Origin: Hymenobacter pini
Lineage (GTDB): Bacteria > Bacteroidota > Bacteroidia > Cytophagales > Hymenobacteraceae
Direction of reading: 5' to 3'
Length of the DNA stretch: 64,000 bases
Assembly: GCF_020421205.1 (NCBI RefSeq)
Contig: NZ_JAIZZH010000006.1
Coordinates: forward strand, 124,001-188,000
Shown here: piece by piece, positions 1 to 8,334 of the stretch
Layout of the letters: every line of letters starts with the position of its first letter
Position numbering within the stretch: the stretch's first letter is position 1
Program-made: the position numbers and the translations under genes
The notes under the pieces: model-generated
Told to the model about the DNA's origin: nothing
The model's input: only the letters and a program-made list of their open reading frames with translations
Databases searched by the model: none

Positions 1-2074
1 GGCTGCCGGCCAGCGAGGTTGCAGACGTCAGCTCCAGCCGGTCCACCACCGGGTTGGGGTACAGGGCCAGCGCCGGTTGCTCGGCATCCTGCTTAGTGGT
101 TACTGCCGACGTGGTAGCCATGCGGGCGGCCGTGCTGCTTTTGGTGATGCGCACCCAGTTGATGTTCCAGCCACCCGTCTGCGCGTAGATGCCAAAGTTG
201 TAGGTACCCGCGTTGATTGTCACCGTTTTCGACACGGTAGTCCAGTTCTGCCAGCCACCGGTACCCGGAATAGTGGAGTTACCAAACTGGATGCTACTAG
301 CGTTCAAATCCGAAGAGATGGTGCCGCCGCTGCCGCCGCTGGCCACGCGGTACTCAATGGTGTAGGTGCCGGTGGTGGGGAAATTGATGTTGTTCCATAC
401 CAGGTAGTCGCCGGCATCTACGTAGCCCATGTTCTGGCCCCCACCAGTGTCGGTGCAGGTCTCCACCGTCATGCCGTTGTTCACGTTGGCCGCTTCGGCC
501 TGCAGCGTTACGCTGAAAGTAGAGTTGGTAGTGGCCGCGCGCACTCGCACGGAGGTAGCCTTGTCGTTCCAGTTGCTGGTGCCCAGGGCGTTGTTCACCA
601 AGCAGCTGTTGCCGGCGCTGCCCACCGTAAGGGAAGCCCCGGTGTAGTTGTCGTTTTCGTACAGCACTACCTCGTAGCCGCTGTTCACCTTGAGCGAGGA
701 TATGTCGTCGTTCAGGATGCCGCGGCTTTGCAGAGCGCTCAGCGTGTAGTCGCCCACGGGCAGGGCTACGGCGGTGCCCGTGTAGTTGCAGTCCTTATAC
801 ATGGTGGCCACGCCGCTGCTCGGCTGCCCCAGGCCCACAAAGCCCCCGAAGGTGGCTACCACTTTAGTGGGCTGGGGCGTGTGCAGGGTGGAGGATTGGT
901 CGTTCACGTCGTCGTAGGCGAATCCGTAGCTCAGGTTATCCACGCTGATGCCGCCCTGGTGCCAGAACTTGGAGTAGTAGTTGGCCGGGGCCGCGGCGTA
1001 GTAGGCGGCCGCGTTGTACCAGTTCTGCTGGCCGGGGTTGGTCGTGGTGGTGTTCACCACGTGGCGGTTGATGGCCGCGCACAGCTGCGACTGTACTACC
1101 AAGTCACAGTCCCCGTCGCCCACGCGGTTATCGAGGGCGCCCTTGCCTTCCAGCACCTCTTGCGTAGTGGGCTTGCGGGCCACAATGCCCGTGCGCCCGG
1201 CAAAGCCGCCCGACTGGCCCACCACCGTGAGGCGGCCGTTGCTCACGCGGCCCTTGAACACGCCCGCGTCGCCGGCGTAGAAAATCAGGTCCTCGTTCAC
1301 GTATTTGCTCCAGATGGCGTCAATGTAGGAGCCGAAGTAATTGGCCTGGGCCCCGCCGCTCTGAAACTGCGCCGATTTGCCAGGACAGGTAATGGTGCCG
1401 GCCGTGGCATTGCGCAGGCCCTGGAACTCGGTAGGCGCGAAGCTCTGGTAAGCGGCCAGAATATCGGCGTGGCTTTTCTGCTCGCCGGCCCGCTTGTAGA
1501 AGCCGTTGCCCCACAGCTCCAGGCCCATGGGGTAGTTGTAGGAATCTACCCGCGTGGTGTTGCCGAAGAAGCCGTACTGGTTGTTCGTCAGCTCGATGAA
1601 TTCGTAGCGGATGCCCTTGTTGGGGTCGTTGGGGTTTTGGAAGTCGGGGGCGGCGTAGCCCGAGGGCGCGCCCGAAGACCCGAAGAAGTACAGGTACAGC
1701 TGCTGGCCCTGCGAAATGAACACCCGGCAGCCCGCAATGTAGGGCAGCGTGAACGTCTTGTTCGGAATGTTGCTGAGCTTGGTAAAGCAGGCGGCGTACT
1801 TGGAGTTCTGGCCCGGTCCGGTGTTGCCATTGTAAGTTGGCCCCGTTACGGTGTTGTACGAAGAGGACATGGGCAATACCTGCCCGTTGGCGGCGTTAAT
1901 CCAGACGTGGTTGCCCGAGCCGTCAATACCCACAATGGCCACGTACAAGTCCGTGTCGGCGTAGGGCGAGTTGTTGGCAATGGTGAATGGAATGCTGCCC
2001 TGGGCGCGGCCCAGTAGCGGAAGCAGGCTGCCCAGTACCAGCAGGCACCAGGCAAAAAGAGTACGGTTTCTCAT
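1..2074 (-). CDS. Secreted GH64 beta-1,3-glucanase with crystallin-like, CBM6 and T9SS domains (C-terminus cut by window edge)
   Basis: The frame is open from an ATG at 2074 (MRNRTLFAW) to the window edge, giving 691 codons without a stop. Residues 1-25 are a signal peptide (cleavage near LGRAQG). Residues about 25-400 resemble GH64 thaumatin-fold laminaripentaose-producing beta-1,3-glucanases (PFTIANNSPYADTDLYV; YEFIEL with RVDSYNYPMG, probably the acidic pair). Residues 420-510 look like a beta/gamma-crystallin double Greek key (ATMYKDCNYTG, VVLYENDNYTG). Residues 515-640 are a CBM6 (LQAEAANVNNG to WNINWVRI). A T9SS sorting tail starts with LYPNPVVDRLEL. It should be exported, passed through T9SS and cut beta-1,3-glucan at the surface or outside. 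It shares an upstream element with the GH16 and susC genes. The family call is by motif only; the catalytic residues are inferred. Confidence 0.82.
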   Translation of the reverse strand, partial: MRNRTLFAWCLLVLGSLLPLLGRAQGSIPFTIANNSPYADTDLYVAIVGIDGSGNHVWINAANGQVLPMSSSYNTVTGPTYNGNTGPGQNSKYAACFTKLSNIPNKTFTLPYIAGCRVFISQGQQLYLYFFGSSGAPSGYAAPDFQNPNDPNKGIRYEFIELTNNQYGFFGNTTRVDSYNYPMGLELWGNGFYKRAGEQKSHADILAAYQSFAPTEFQGLRNATAGTITCPGKSAQFQSGGAQANYFGSYIDAIWSKYVNEDLIFYAGDAGVFKGRVSNGRLTVVGQSGGFAGRTGIVARKPTTQEVLEGKGALDNRVGDGDCDLVVQSQLCAAINRHVVNTTTTNPGQQNWYNAAAYYAAAPANYYSKFWHQGGISVDNLSYGFAYDDVNDQSSTLHTPQPTKVVATFGGFVGLGQPSSGVATMYKDCNYTGTAVALPVGDYTLSALQSRGILNDDISSLKVNSGYEVVLYENDNYTGASLTVGSAGNSCLVNNALGTSNWNDKATSVRVRAATTNSTFSVTLQAEAANVNNGMTVETCTDTGGGQNMGYVDAGDYLVWNNINFPTTGTYTIEYRVASGGSGGTISSDLNASSIQFGNSTIPGTGGWQNWTTVSKTVTINAGTYNFGIYAQTGGWNINWVRITKSSTAARMATTSAVTTKQDAEQPALALYPNPVVDRLELTSATSLAGS

Positions 2075-2209
2075 AGGGTAGGAATTGGGTTGTGGAAAAG
2101 AAAAAAGCACGAACCGTTCTGCGGTAAAAGCAGGAACGGCCCGCCAAAATACTGGCTTCCACTACCCCGCAACAGTCTCTTTTTTCGGCCGTTACTCCCA
2201 CTTTAGCGG

Positions 2210-2243
2210 TACTTCACACGCTCCGTTGGGTTAGCACACACGC
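2210..2243 (-). promoter_or_regulatory. Candidate operator upstream of GH64 gene (GCGTGTG direct repeats)
   Basis: Read on the minus strand this holds GCGTGTGTGCTAA followed by ACGGAGCGTGTGAAGTA, so two GCGTGTG copies start 22 bp apart. The second block matches 14 of 17 bases of the block at 8586-8602 upstream of GH16. It lies about 136 bp upstream of the GH64 ATG. Two-turn direct repeats suit an AraC-type or other dimeric activator; the binding protein is unknown. Confidence 0.45.
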
Positions 2244-2422
2244 CCAGCTTCCCCCGCAGCCACGGGCAGCCGTTGGCCACCCAAGCGGCCGCACTTACGG
2301 CACACGCAGCCCGCACCTATGCCCCCCGGCAATGCCGAAATTTTGTACCGGCCTGCAGCTCCTACCTGTTCGGGCGACCCTCATCTACTGTCGAAGCCTG
2401 TTCGGGCCTCACCTTTTCCGCT

Positions 2423-2430
2423 TACCTTTG
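2423..2430 (+). promoter_or_regulatory. Bacteroidota -7 element of glyA (TACCTTTG)
   Basis: Exact TAnnTTTG match ending only 5 bp before the glyA ATG at 2436. If used, transcription would begin at or next to the start codon, giving a leaderless or nearly leaderless mRNA. No clear -33 TTTG is visible. Confidence 0.5.
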
Positions 2431-2435
2431 GCCGT

Positions 2436-3728
2436 ATGGAAACGCACGCCCCTACTCGCACCCTTGATACCGCCGTCTTCGACCTGATTCAGAAGGAGAA
2501 AGAGCGGCAAACCCACGGCCTGGAACTCATTGCCTCCGAGAACTACGTTTCGGAGCAGGTAATGCGCGCCCAGGGCTCCATCCTCACCAATAAGTACGCC
2601 GAGGGCCTGCCTGGCAAGCGCTACTACGGCGGCTGCGAGGTGGTTGACCAGATTGAGCAACTGGCCATTGACCGGGCCAAGGAGCTGTTCGGGGTAGAGT
2701 GGGTAAACGTGCAGCCCCACTCCGGAGCCCAGGCCAACGCCGCCGTGATGCTGGCCGTGCTGCAACCCGGCGACAAAATCCTCGGTTTCGACCTCTCGCA
2801 CGGCGGCCACCTCACCCACGGCTCGCCGGTTAACTTCTCGGGCAAGCTCTACCAGCCCAGCTTCTATGGCGTGGAGCCTGAAACCGGCCTCATCGACTGG
2901 CAGAAAGTAAAGGAAACGGCCCGCCGCGAGCAGCCCAAGCTCATCATCTGCGGAGCCTCGGCCTACTCCCGCGACTGGGACTACCAGGCCCTGCGCGAAG
3001 CCGCCGACGAAGTAGGCGCCTTGTTGCTGGCCGATATTTCGCACCCCTCGGGCCTCATTGCCAAGGGCTTGCTGAACAACCCCTTCCAGCACTGCCACAT
3101 CGTAACCACCACCACCCACAAAACCCTGCGCGGCCCCCGCGGCGGCCTCATCATGCTGGGTAAGGACTTCGAAAACCCCTTCGGCTTGAAAACCCCGAAA
3201 GGCGAAATCCGGATGATGAGCAGCCTGCTCGACGGAGCCGTATTCCCCGGTACCCAGGGCGGCCCGCTGGAGCACGTAATTGGAGCTAAGGCCGTGGCCT
3301 TCGGTGAAGCCCTCAGCGACGCCTACACCGACTACACCCACCAGGTAATCCGCAATGCCCAGGCCCTGGCCAACGGCTTCCTGGAGCGCGGCTACCAGAT
3401 TATTTCGGGCGGCACCGATAACCACCTGATGCTGATTGACCTGCGCAGCAAGGGCCTCACCGGCAAGCTGGCCGAAAACACCCTCATTAAGGCCGACATC
3501 ACCATCAACAAGAACATGGTGCCCTTCGATGATAAGTCGCCCTTCGTGACCAGCGGCATGCGCATCGGTTCGGCCGCCGTAACTACCCGCGGCCTCCGGG
3601 AAGCCGATATGGCCCGCATCGTGGGCTTTATTGACGAGGTGCTGACCCACAACGCCGACGACAGCCGCATTCTGCGGGTGCGGGGCGAAATCAACGAGTG
3701 GATGCAGCAGTACCCGCTCTTTTCGTAA
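2436..3728 (+). CDS. glyA: Serine hydroxymethyltransferase
   Basis: PLP enzyme converting serine plus tetrahydrofolate to glycine plus 5,10-methylene-THF in the cytosol. The product is 430 residues, the usual length. Typical motifs are ELIASENYVS, TNKYAEGLPGKRYYGGCE, the PLP lysine K229 in TTTTHKTLRGPRGG, and MRIGSAAVTTRG near the C-terminus. The ATG at 2436 is chosen because the family's N-terminus (TAVFDLIQKEKERQ) begins just after it; an upstream in-frame extension to 2319 has no family similarity and would cross the promoter. The gene stands alone, followed by a repeat-bearing spacer and tatC on the same strand. Confidence 0.96.
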   Translation: METHAPTRTLDTAVFDLIQKEKERQTHGLELIASENYVSEQVMRAQGSILTNKYAEGLPGKRYYGGCEVVDQIEQLAIDRAKELFGVEWVNVQPHSGAQANAAVMLAVLQPGDKILGFDLSHGGHLTHGSPVNFSGKLYQPSFYGVEPETGLIDWQKVKETARREQPKLIICGASAYSRDWDYQALREAADEVGALLLADISHPSGLIAKGLLNNPFQHCHIVTTTTHKTLRGPRGGLIMLGKDFENPFGLKTPKGEIRMMSSLLDGAVFPGTQGGPLEHVIGAKAVAFGEALSDAYTDYTHQVIRNAQALANGFLERGYQIISGGTDNHLMLIDLRSKGLTGKLAENTLIKADITINKNMVPFDDKSPFVTSGMRIGSAAVTTRGLREADMARIVGFIDEVLTHNADDSRILRVRGEINEWMQQYPLFS

Positions 3729-3812
3729 TCAATGCGTGAGTGAGCGAGTTGTAAATAGGTGATTGCGCAAACGTATTGAAGCAACGGGCCTAACATCCTG
3801 TTGGCCTCCTTT

Positions 3813-3820
3813 TACGTTTG
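3813..3820 (+). promoter_or_regulatory. -7 element of tatC (TACGTTTG)
   Basis: Exact TAnnTTTG in the glyA-tatC spacer, 51 bp before the GTG start chosen for tatC. It implies tatC has its own promoter, and it argues against the longer TTG-started frame at 3818, which would begin inside the promoter. Confidence 0.55.
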
Positions 3821-3837
3821 TCTTTCCGCTCCCCACC

Positions 3838-3874
3838 ACTTCGCTCATTCACTCATTCACTTATTCACTCAGTG
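3838..3874. repeat. Octamer tandem repeat (CACTCATT family)
   Basis: About four tandem 8-bp units, CACTCATT with variants CGCTCATT and CACTTATT, running into the tatC start codon. A looser inverted counterpart (GTGAGTGAGCGAG) lies just after glyA at 3735-3748, so the tatC leader could fold into a hairpin. The same octamer recurs at 34961-35071. Confidence 0.75.
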
Positions 3875-4729
3875 AACCAACCTCAACCTGCGCTGGGCGA
3901 CCAGCAGGAAATGTCCTTTATTGACCACCTGGAGGCGTTGCGCTGGCACGTTATCCGGGCGGTTATTGCCGTGGTACTCTTTGCTACGGGCGCATTCTTT
4001 GCCAAAGACTTTCTGTTCCACGACCTGATTCTGGGCCCTTCGCGCCCCGATTTCTGGACGTACCAGACGCTATGCCGCATTGGCGCGGCCCTGCACACCG
4101 ATGGGCTGTGCGTGAATGAACTAGGCTTTGTGATTCAGAACCGCGAGATGAGCGGGCAGCTTTCCATGCACCTGAGTTCGGCCTTTATTGTGGGGCTGGT
4201 GCTAGGCTTTCCTTACCTGTTCTGGGAAATCTGGCGCTTCATTAAGCCGGGTCTGTATCCGCACGAGCGGGCCAACTCCCGCGGGGCGGTGTTCTTCGTG
4301 TCTATTCTGTTCATACTAGGGTTGCTGTTCGGCTACTACATTGCCGCGCCCATGAGTATCAACTTCCTGGCCGGCTACGTGGTGGACCCTACCATCGAAA
4401 ACCAGATTGACATGCAGAGTTACATCAGCACGCTCACCACCATGACGCTGTCCTGCGCCTTCGTGTTTGAGCTGCCGATGATTGTGTTCTTCCTGGCCAA
4501 GGCCGGGCTGATTACGCCCGAAATCATGCGGGTGTACCGCAAGCACGCCATTGTGGTCATCCTCATCATTGCGGCCATCATCACTCCGCCCGATATTTCG
4601 GCCCAGCTGATTGTAACGGTACCTATTATGCTGCTGTATGAGCTGAGCATCAATATTGCCCGCATTGTGGGCCGCTCACGCACCGCCGCTCTCAACGCCC
4701 AACTGGCCGAAAACCAGGGAGTAGCCTAA
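3872..4729 (+). CDS. tatC: Sec-independent protein translocase TatC
   Basis: Multi-pass inner-membrane receptor of the twin-arginine translocase, which exports folded proteins carrying an RR signal. The 285-residue product has the family's cytoplasmic start (EMSFIDHLEALRWHVIRA), six predicted membrane segments, FPYLFWEIWRFIKPGLYPHER and the late ITPPDISAQ loop. The GTG at 3872 is chosen because upstream codons are translated repeat sequence; an ATG at 3911 is the alternative. No tatA is next to it. Two tail-collar proteins near 40 kb carry Tat-like signals and are possible clients. Confidence 0.93.
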   Translation: MNQPQPALGDQQEMSFIDHLEALRWHVIRAVIAVVLFATGAFFAKDFLFHDLILGPSRPDFWTYQTLCRIGAALHTDGLCVNELGFVIQNREMSGQLSMHLSSAFIVGLVLGFPYLFWEIWRFIKPGLYPHERANSRGAVFFVSILFILGLLFGYYIAAPMSINFLAGYVVDPTIENQIDMQSYISTLTTMTLSCAFVFELPMIVFFLAKAGLITPEIMRVYRKHAIVVILIIAAIITPPDISAQLIVTVPIMLLYELSINIARIVGRSRTAALNAQLAENQGVA

Positions 4730-4748
4730 CCGCTCAAATGCAAAAACG

Positions 4749-4792
4749 AAAGGTGCCGATGTTCAGCTTACACAGCTACATCGGCACCTTTT
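4749..4792 (+). terminator. Rho-independent terminator of tatC
   Basis: AAAGGTGCCGATGT (4749-4762) pairs with ACATCGGCACCTTT (4778-4791), followed by a short T run. It separates tatC from rpiB. Confidence 0.85.
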
Positions 4793-4838
4793 GTATGTTC
4801 TGTCTTTTCGCCTTCCTTCGACCATCAATACCCTTCCT

Positions 4839-5267
4839 ATGAAACTTGCCATCGGCTCCGACCACGCCGGCTTCGAATACAAACAGATGCTGCTAGAGTG
4901 GCTGCGCGACAACGGCTACGAGGTGCAGGACTTCGGTACCCACTCCGCCGACTCGGTAGACTACCCCGACTACGTGCACCCGCTGGCCCTGGCAGTGGAG
5001 CGCGGCGAGTTTGAGCGTGGCATTCTGCTGTGCGGCTCCGCCAATGGAGTGTGCATCACGGCCAACAAGCACCAAGGCATCCGGGCCGGGCTGGCCTGGG
5101 AGCCGGAGGTAGCCTCCCTCATCCGCCAGCATAACGACGCCAACGTGCTCTGCATTCCGGCCCGCTTCGTGAGCGAGGAAACGGCCCGCGCCATCACCAG
5201 CCAGTTCCTGAACACCGCCTTCGAAGGTGGCCGCCACCAAACCCGCGTGGATAAGATTAGCTGTTAG
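4839..5267 (+). CDS. rpiB: Ribose-5-phosphate isomerase B
   Basis: Interconverts ribose 5-phosphate and ribulose 5-phosphate in the non-oxidative pentose phosphate pathway; some family members act on other aldose phosphates. The 142-residue product matches the RpiB/LacAB fold: MKLAIGSDHAGFEYK at the N-terminus, the catalytic-cysteine and anion-hole motif LLCGSANGVCI, and NKHQGIRAGL. ATG 4839 is chosen because the family starts exactly here. It is a single gene between two hairpin terminators. Confidence 0.95.
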   Translation: MKLAIGSDHAGFEYKQMLLEWLRDNGYEVQDFGTHSADSVDYPDYVHPLALAVERGEFERGILLCGSANGVCITANKHQGIRAGLAWEPEVASLIRQHNDANVLCIPARFVSEETARAITSQFLNTAFEGGRHQTRVDKISC

Positions 5268-5286
5268 ATAGAGCGTAGTAAACAAA

Positions 5287-5341
5287 CCAAAAGGAGCGGT
5301 GGTGCAGACATATAGTGTCTTTGCCCCACGGCTCCTTTTGG
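5287..5341. terminator. Bidirectional terminator between rpiB and the TetR gene
   Basis: CCAAAAGGAGC (5287-5297) pairs perfectly with GCTCCTTTTGG (5331-5341), with further pairing inside the loop. It sits between two convergent genes and has T or A runs on both sides. Confidence 0.8.
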
Positions 5342-5357
5342 CTTTATACCCTTGCTC

Positions 5358-5969
5358 TTACATTCGGTCGAACAGGGGACCTACCAGCCGCAGGCCGGCG
5401 GTAGTGCACAGGCCCCGCACGTAGGGGCCGCACACGTTGCGGTACACATCGGCCAAGTTGAAGTATTCGGTAGGGAAGTACTGCTCGTTCACTACCAGCC
5501 CAAACAGAGCCAGCAGCACGTGGGCCGTAGCGCGGGCATCTAAGTCGGCGCGAAACTGGCCTTCCTGGATACCTTCCTGCAACAGCCGAACCAGCAGTGG
5601 CTGAGTATAGGCGGTCAGATACTCCTGAATAAGGGCCCAGGATTCCGGAAAACGGTCCCGCATCACGTGGTAGTCGTGGTGGGGCGAGCGGCGCAACTCG
5701 TGCAGGCTATGGTGCAGCAATGCCAGCAGGCACTCGGCGGGAGTGGCCAGATTAGCCAGCAGCTGATCGTGCTCCAGGCGCTGGCGCATGAGGTTGCGCT
5801 GCGTAACGGCCCGGAGCAGCTCGGCCTTGGAGCCGAATATCTCCCGAAAACCAGCCGGAGAGAGGTCGAGGGCCGCGGCTAGCTGCTCTTCGTGCACCAG
5901 CCCCACGCCTACCTGGCGAAACAACGTATTGGCGCGGTCGAGCAGTTGGTGGAGTACAAGTTCCTCCAT
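5358..5969 (-). CDS. TetR/AcrR-family transcriptional regulator
   Basis: A 203-residue protein. The N-terminal helix-turn-helix covers about residues 8-55 (VHEEQLAAALDLSPAGFREIFGSKAELLRAVTQ as the recognition region), followed by an all-helical ligand-binding half. It lies 69 bp downstream of cruF on the same strand, so it could be co-transcribed with the carotenoid genes, but its target is unknown. The HTH region fits TetR with a somewhat degenerate start (NTLFRQVGVGLV in place of the usual LF...G). Confidence 0.8.
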   Translation of the reverse strand: MEELVLHQLLDRANTLFRQVGVGLVHEEQLAAALDLSPAGFREIFGSKAELLRAVTQRNLMRQRLEHDQLLANLATPAECLLALLHHSLHELRRSPHHDYHVMRDRFPESWALIQEYLTAYTQPLLVRLLQEGIQEGQFRADLDARATAHVLLALFGLVVNEQYFPTEYFNLADVYRNVCGPYVRGLCTTAGLRLVGPLFDRM

Positions 5970-6038
5970 AGAACAGGCAAAAAATTGATGCTAAATTCCT
6001 ATCCGCACGGTCCGACGTTGCCATAACGCCGCAGTGGC

Positions 6039-6722
6039 TCAGAGTAGCATACCCAAGCCAAAGAAAAATAATAGCTGCACCAGATATACGAAGGGCACCA
6101 AGGGATTACGCTTGTCGAACTCCACCCGGTTGAAATACACCTGCAGAATAAAGCTGACGGCCAGCCAGCCTTTAAAATTCAGCAGGGGAATCACATCGTA
6201 CTGCCAGCGCCAGAAGTCGTACCGGACGGCTACGGGCTCGATGCAAATATCAAGCCCAACCATAAGCAGGGCCGCCACCACCGCCCGCAAAATATCGGGC
6301 AGCGGCAGGTAGCGGGCCAGAATACCGGCCGAATACGTGAGCATCAGCCAGTTTACCCCAATCATGAGGGGAACATCCAGCCACTTCAGCCCCAGGGTAG
6401 CCCCATACTCATATTGCCCAAACAGCAGCCCCGTACGAATGCCTACCACTTCTACCAGAAAGCCCACCACCATGGCCACCACGCAGAAGCTCCAGAACGC
6501 CGGGGTGCGCCGGGGCTGAAACGCCAGCAGCAGCCCTAGGGTAAGCAGCAAATTTAGCGGTACAAACCGCAGGTAGAAACCGGGGTCCTGCGAGAAGGCC
6601 AGCCCCAGAAAGCCGGTGACGTGAAACAGCAGCAGAATACCCTGCGCCCAGCGCAAACGCCGCGTCTGCACATCGGAAAGGGCCGTGGCCGGCGGGGAGA
6701 GTTGTTGCGTAGGTTCGGGCAT
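6039..6722 (-). CDS. cruF: Carotenoid biosynthesis protein, CruF-like hydratase
   Basis: A 227-residue polytopic membrane protein of the CruF/DUF422 type. This family adds water across the terminal 1,2 double bond of acyclic carotenoid ends. Seven or so hydrophobic segments are visible, with conserved-looking GIRTGLLFGQYEYG and LDICIEPVAVRYDFWRW. ATG 6722 (MPEPTQQ) is chosen because the 97 codons further upstream are not membrane-like and overlap crtD. It sits 112 bp after crtD on the same strand; in flexixanthin-type pathways CruF hydration comes before CrtD desaturation. Confidence 0.85.
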   Translation of the reverse strand: MPEPTQQLSPPATALSDVQTRRLRWAQGILLLFHVTGFLGLAFSQDPGFYLRFVPLNLLLTLGLLLAFQPRRTPAFWSFCVVAMVVGFLVEVVGIRTGLLFGQYEYGATLGLKWLDVPLMIGVNWLMLTYSAGILARYLPLPDILRAVVAALLMVGLDICIEPVAVRYDFWRWQYDVIPLLNFKGWLAVSFILQVYFNRVEFDKRNPLVPFVYLVQLLFFFGLGMLL

Positions 6723-6834
6723 GGAGAGCGTGAGGAGAAAAGCAGTAAAAGGCCGAATAGAGTTCCGGATGGAAGCAGCAAACTGATGCCACCTGCTACC
6801 CAGTGTGTCAGCTATACGTTTTCTCTTTTCCTTT

Positions 6835-8334
6835 TTACTGCTTGATAAGATCAGAAACGATTTGGGCCGAGAGCAGGCACAGCGGGATGCCACCGCCGGG
6901 GTGCACCGAGCCGCCACAAAAGTACAGCCCTTCCAGTTGCCCCGAGAAATTGGGATGCCGCAGAAATGCCGCCAATGGGTTGTTGCTGGAGCTGCCGTAG
7001 AGCGCCCCCCCAAACGACGAGGTGCGCGTCTCGATTCCCGGAGGGTCCCATACGTGCTCGGCCCGGATGAGACTGCCCACGTCGGTACCCAAGGCTTGGC
7101 TGACGCGGCTGAGCACCGCCGCGCGGGTGCGCTCTACCAGCGCGGGCCAGTCCTGGCCCTGGTGGTGGGGTACGTTCACCATCACAAACCAGTTTTCATG
7201 GCCGGGGGGCGCATCGGTGGGCGTGTGGCCCGAGGTGATGTTGACGTACACCGTGGGGTCGTCGGCAATGGTTTTCTCTTGGAAGATGGCCTCGAACTCC
7301 CGCTTATAATTCTGAGAGAAGAAGATGTTGTGTACCCCCAATTCCAGGAAGCGCCGGGCAATGCCCCAATAAAAAATCAGGGCTGAGGAAGAGCGGGGCT
7401 GGCTAAGGGTACGTTCCGGGGCGGGCTGCGTGGGTAATAGCCGCCGGTAGGTAGGCACCACATCCATGTTGCTGACCACCAGGCTGAAATCATATACATC
7501 TTGGGCGGTCCGTACGCCCGTCACGCGCCTGTCAGCCGTCAGGATTTCCAGCACTGGCTCCTGGTAGCGGAACTGTACGCCCAGCTCTTCAGCCAGCCGC
7601 ACGAGGCTTTGGGCAATGGCGTAAATCCCGGCTTCGGGGTAATATGCTCCCAATCCGTGCTCCAGGTGCGGAATCAGGCTGAGCGTGGCCGGGGCCTGGT
7701 AGGGGTCGGAGCCGTTGTAGGTAGCAAACCGGTCGAAGAGCTGCACCAGGCGCGGGTCTTTGAAAGCCTGAGCGTGGTGCTGGTGCATGGTGCTGGTAAG
7801 GCCCAGCTGCGGCAAAGCCGCCAGGGCTTTCAGCACCTCGGGACTCAGGTAGGTGCTGGCTTTGTGCAGGGACTTTTGCAGAAAAGTACCGGCCGTAGCC
7901 TCGTAGACCCGGCCGCTGCGGCGCAGAAACCGGAGTACTTCAGCAGCAGACACCTGCAGCTTTTCCTCTACCTCCCGGGCAAACCGCTCCTCATCGGCCC
8001 AGGCCGTTAGGCGGGTACCATCGGCGAAAAAGTACTGCGTAATGGGGTCGAGGCGCTGGTAGCGGAAATAGTCCTGGGGGTTGCGGCCGGCCAGTTGAAA
8101 CAGCTCATCTACCAGGTGGGGCAGCGTGAATAAGGATGGTCCCCCATCGAAGCGGTAACCACCGGGCAGTTCCAGCTGGTGCATCTTACCACCGAAGGAC
8201 TCCTGCGCCTCAAACACTGTAACGCGGTGCCCTTGCGTAGCTAGCCGTACTGCCGTAGCTATACCGGCAATACCTGCCCCAATAATGGCAACAGGTTGGG
8301 AAGGACCTTTTGGTTTAGAGCGAAGAACAGCCAA
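6835..8334 (-). CDS. crtD: CrtI/CrtD-family carotenoid desaturase, probably 1-hydroxycarotenoid 3,4-desaturase
   Basis: A 499-residue FAD-dependent desaturase. The dinucleotide motif IIGAGIAGIATAVRLA is at residues 17-32, with VFEAQESFGGKMH after it, and the C-terminal family signature YFCGGSVHPGGGIPLC is present. GGPSLFTLP and the pairing with cruF favour CrtD over phytoene desaturase CrtI, but sequence reading alone cannot exclude CrtI. The substrate would be a 1-hydroxylated gamma-carotene derivative at the membrane. A near-consensus -7 element (TACATTTT, minus strand, 8346-8353) lies 12 bp upstream of the ATG. Other pigment genes are not in this window. Confidence 0.82.
   Translation of the reverse strand: MAVLRSKPKGPSQPVAIIGAGIAGIATAVRLATQGHRVTVFEAQESFGGKMHQLELPGGYRFDGGPSLFTLPHLVDELFQLAGRNPQDYFRYQRLDPITQYFFADGTRLTAWADEERFAREVEEKLQVSAAEVLRFLRRSGRVYEATAGTFLQKSLHKASTYLSPEVLKALAALPQLGLTSTMHQHHAQAFKDPRLVQLFDRFATYNGSDPYQAPATLSLIPHLEHGLGAYYPEAGIYAIAQSLVRLAEELGVQFRYQEPVLEILTADRRVTGVRTAQDVYDFSLVVSNMDVVPTYRRLLPTQPAPERTLSQPRSSSALIFYWGIARRFLELGVHNIFFSQNYKREFEAIFQEKTIADDPTVYVNITSGHTPTDAPPGHENWFVMVNVPHHQGQDWPALVERTRAAVLSRVSQALGTDVGSLIRAEHVWDPPGIETRTSSFGGALYGSSSNNPLAAFLRHPNFSGQLEGLYFCGGSVHPGGGIPLCLLSAQIVSDLIKQ

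Noticed and set aside
77..2017. A 646-codon frame on the plus strand over the GH64 gene
   Set aside because: It is the antisense shadow of the minus-strand GH64 gene; the sense frame has a signal peptide and recognisable domains, the antisense one is H/V/G/A-rich without domain logic.
2409..3650. A 413-codon antisense frame over glyA
   Set aside because: Shadow of glyA, which has all family motifs.
3838..3874. A CRISPR array
   Set aside because: Units are 8 bp and contiguous, without spacers; no cas genes.
3818..4729. A longer tatC starting with TTG at 3818
   Set aside because: The start would overlap the TAnnTTTG promoter and the first 18 codons translate the octamer repeat; GTG 3872 is better.
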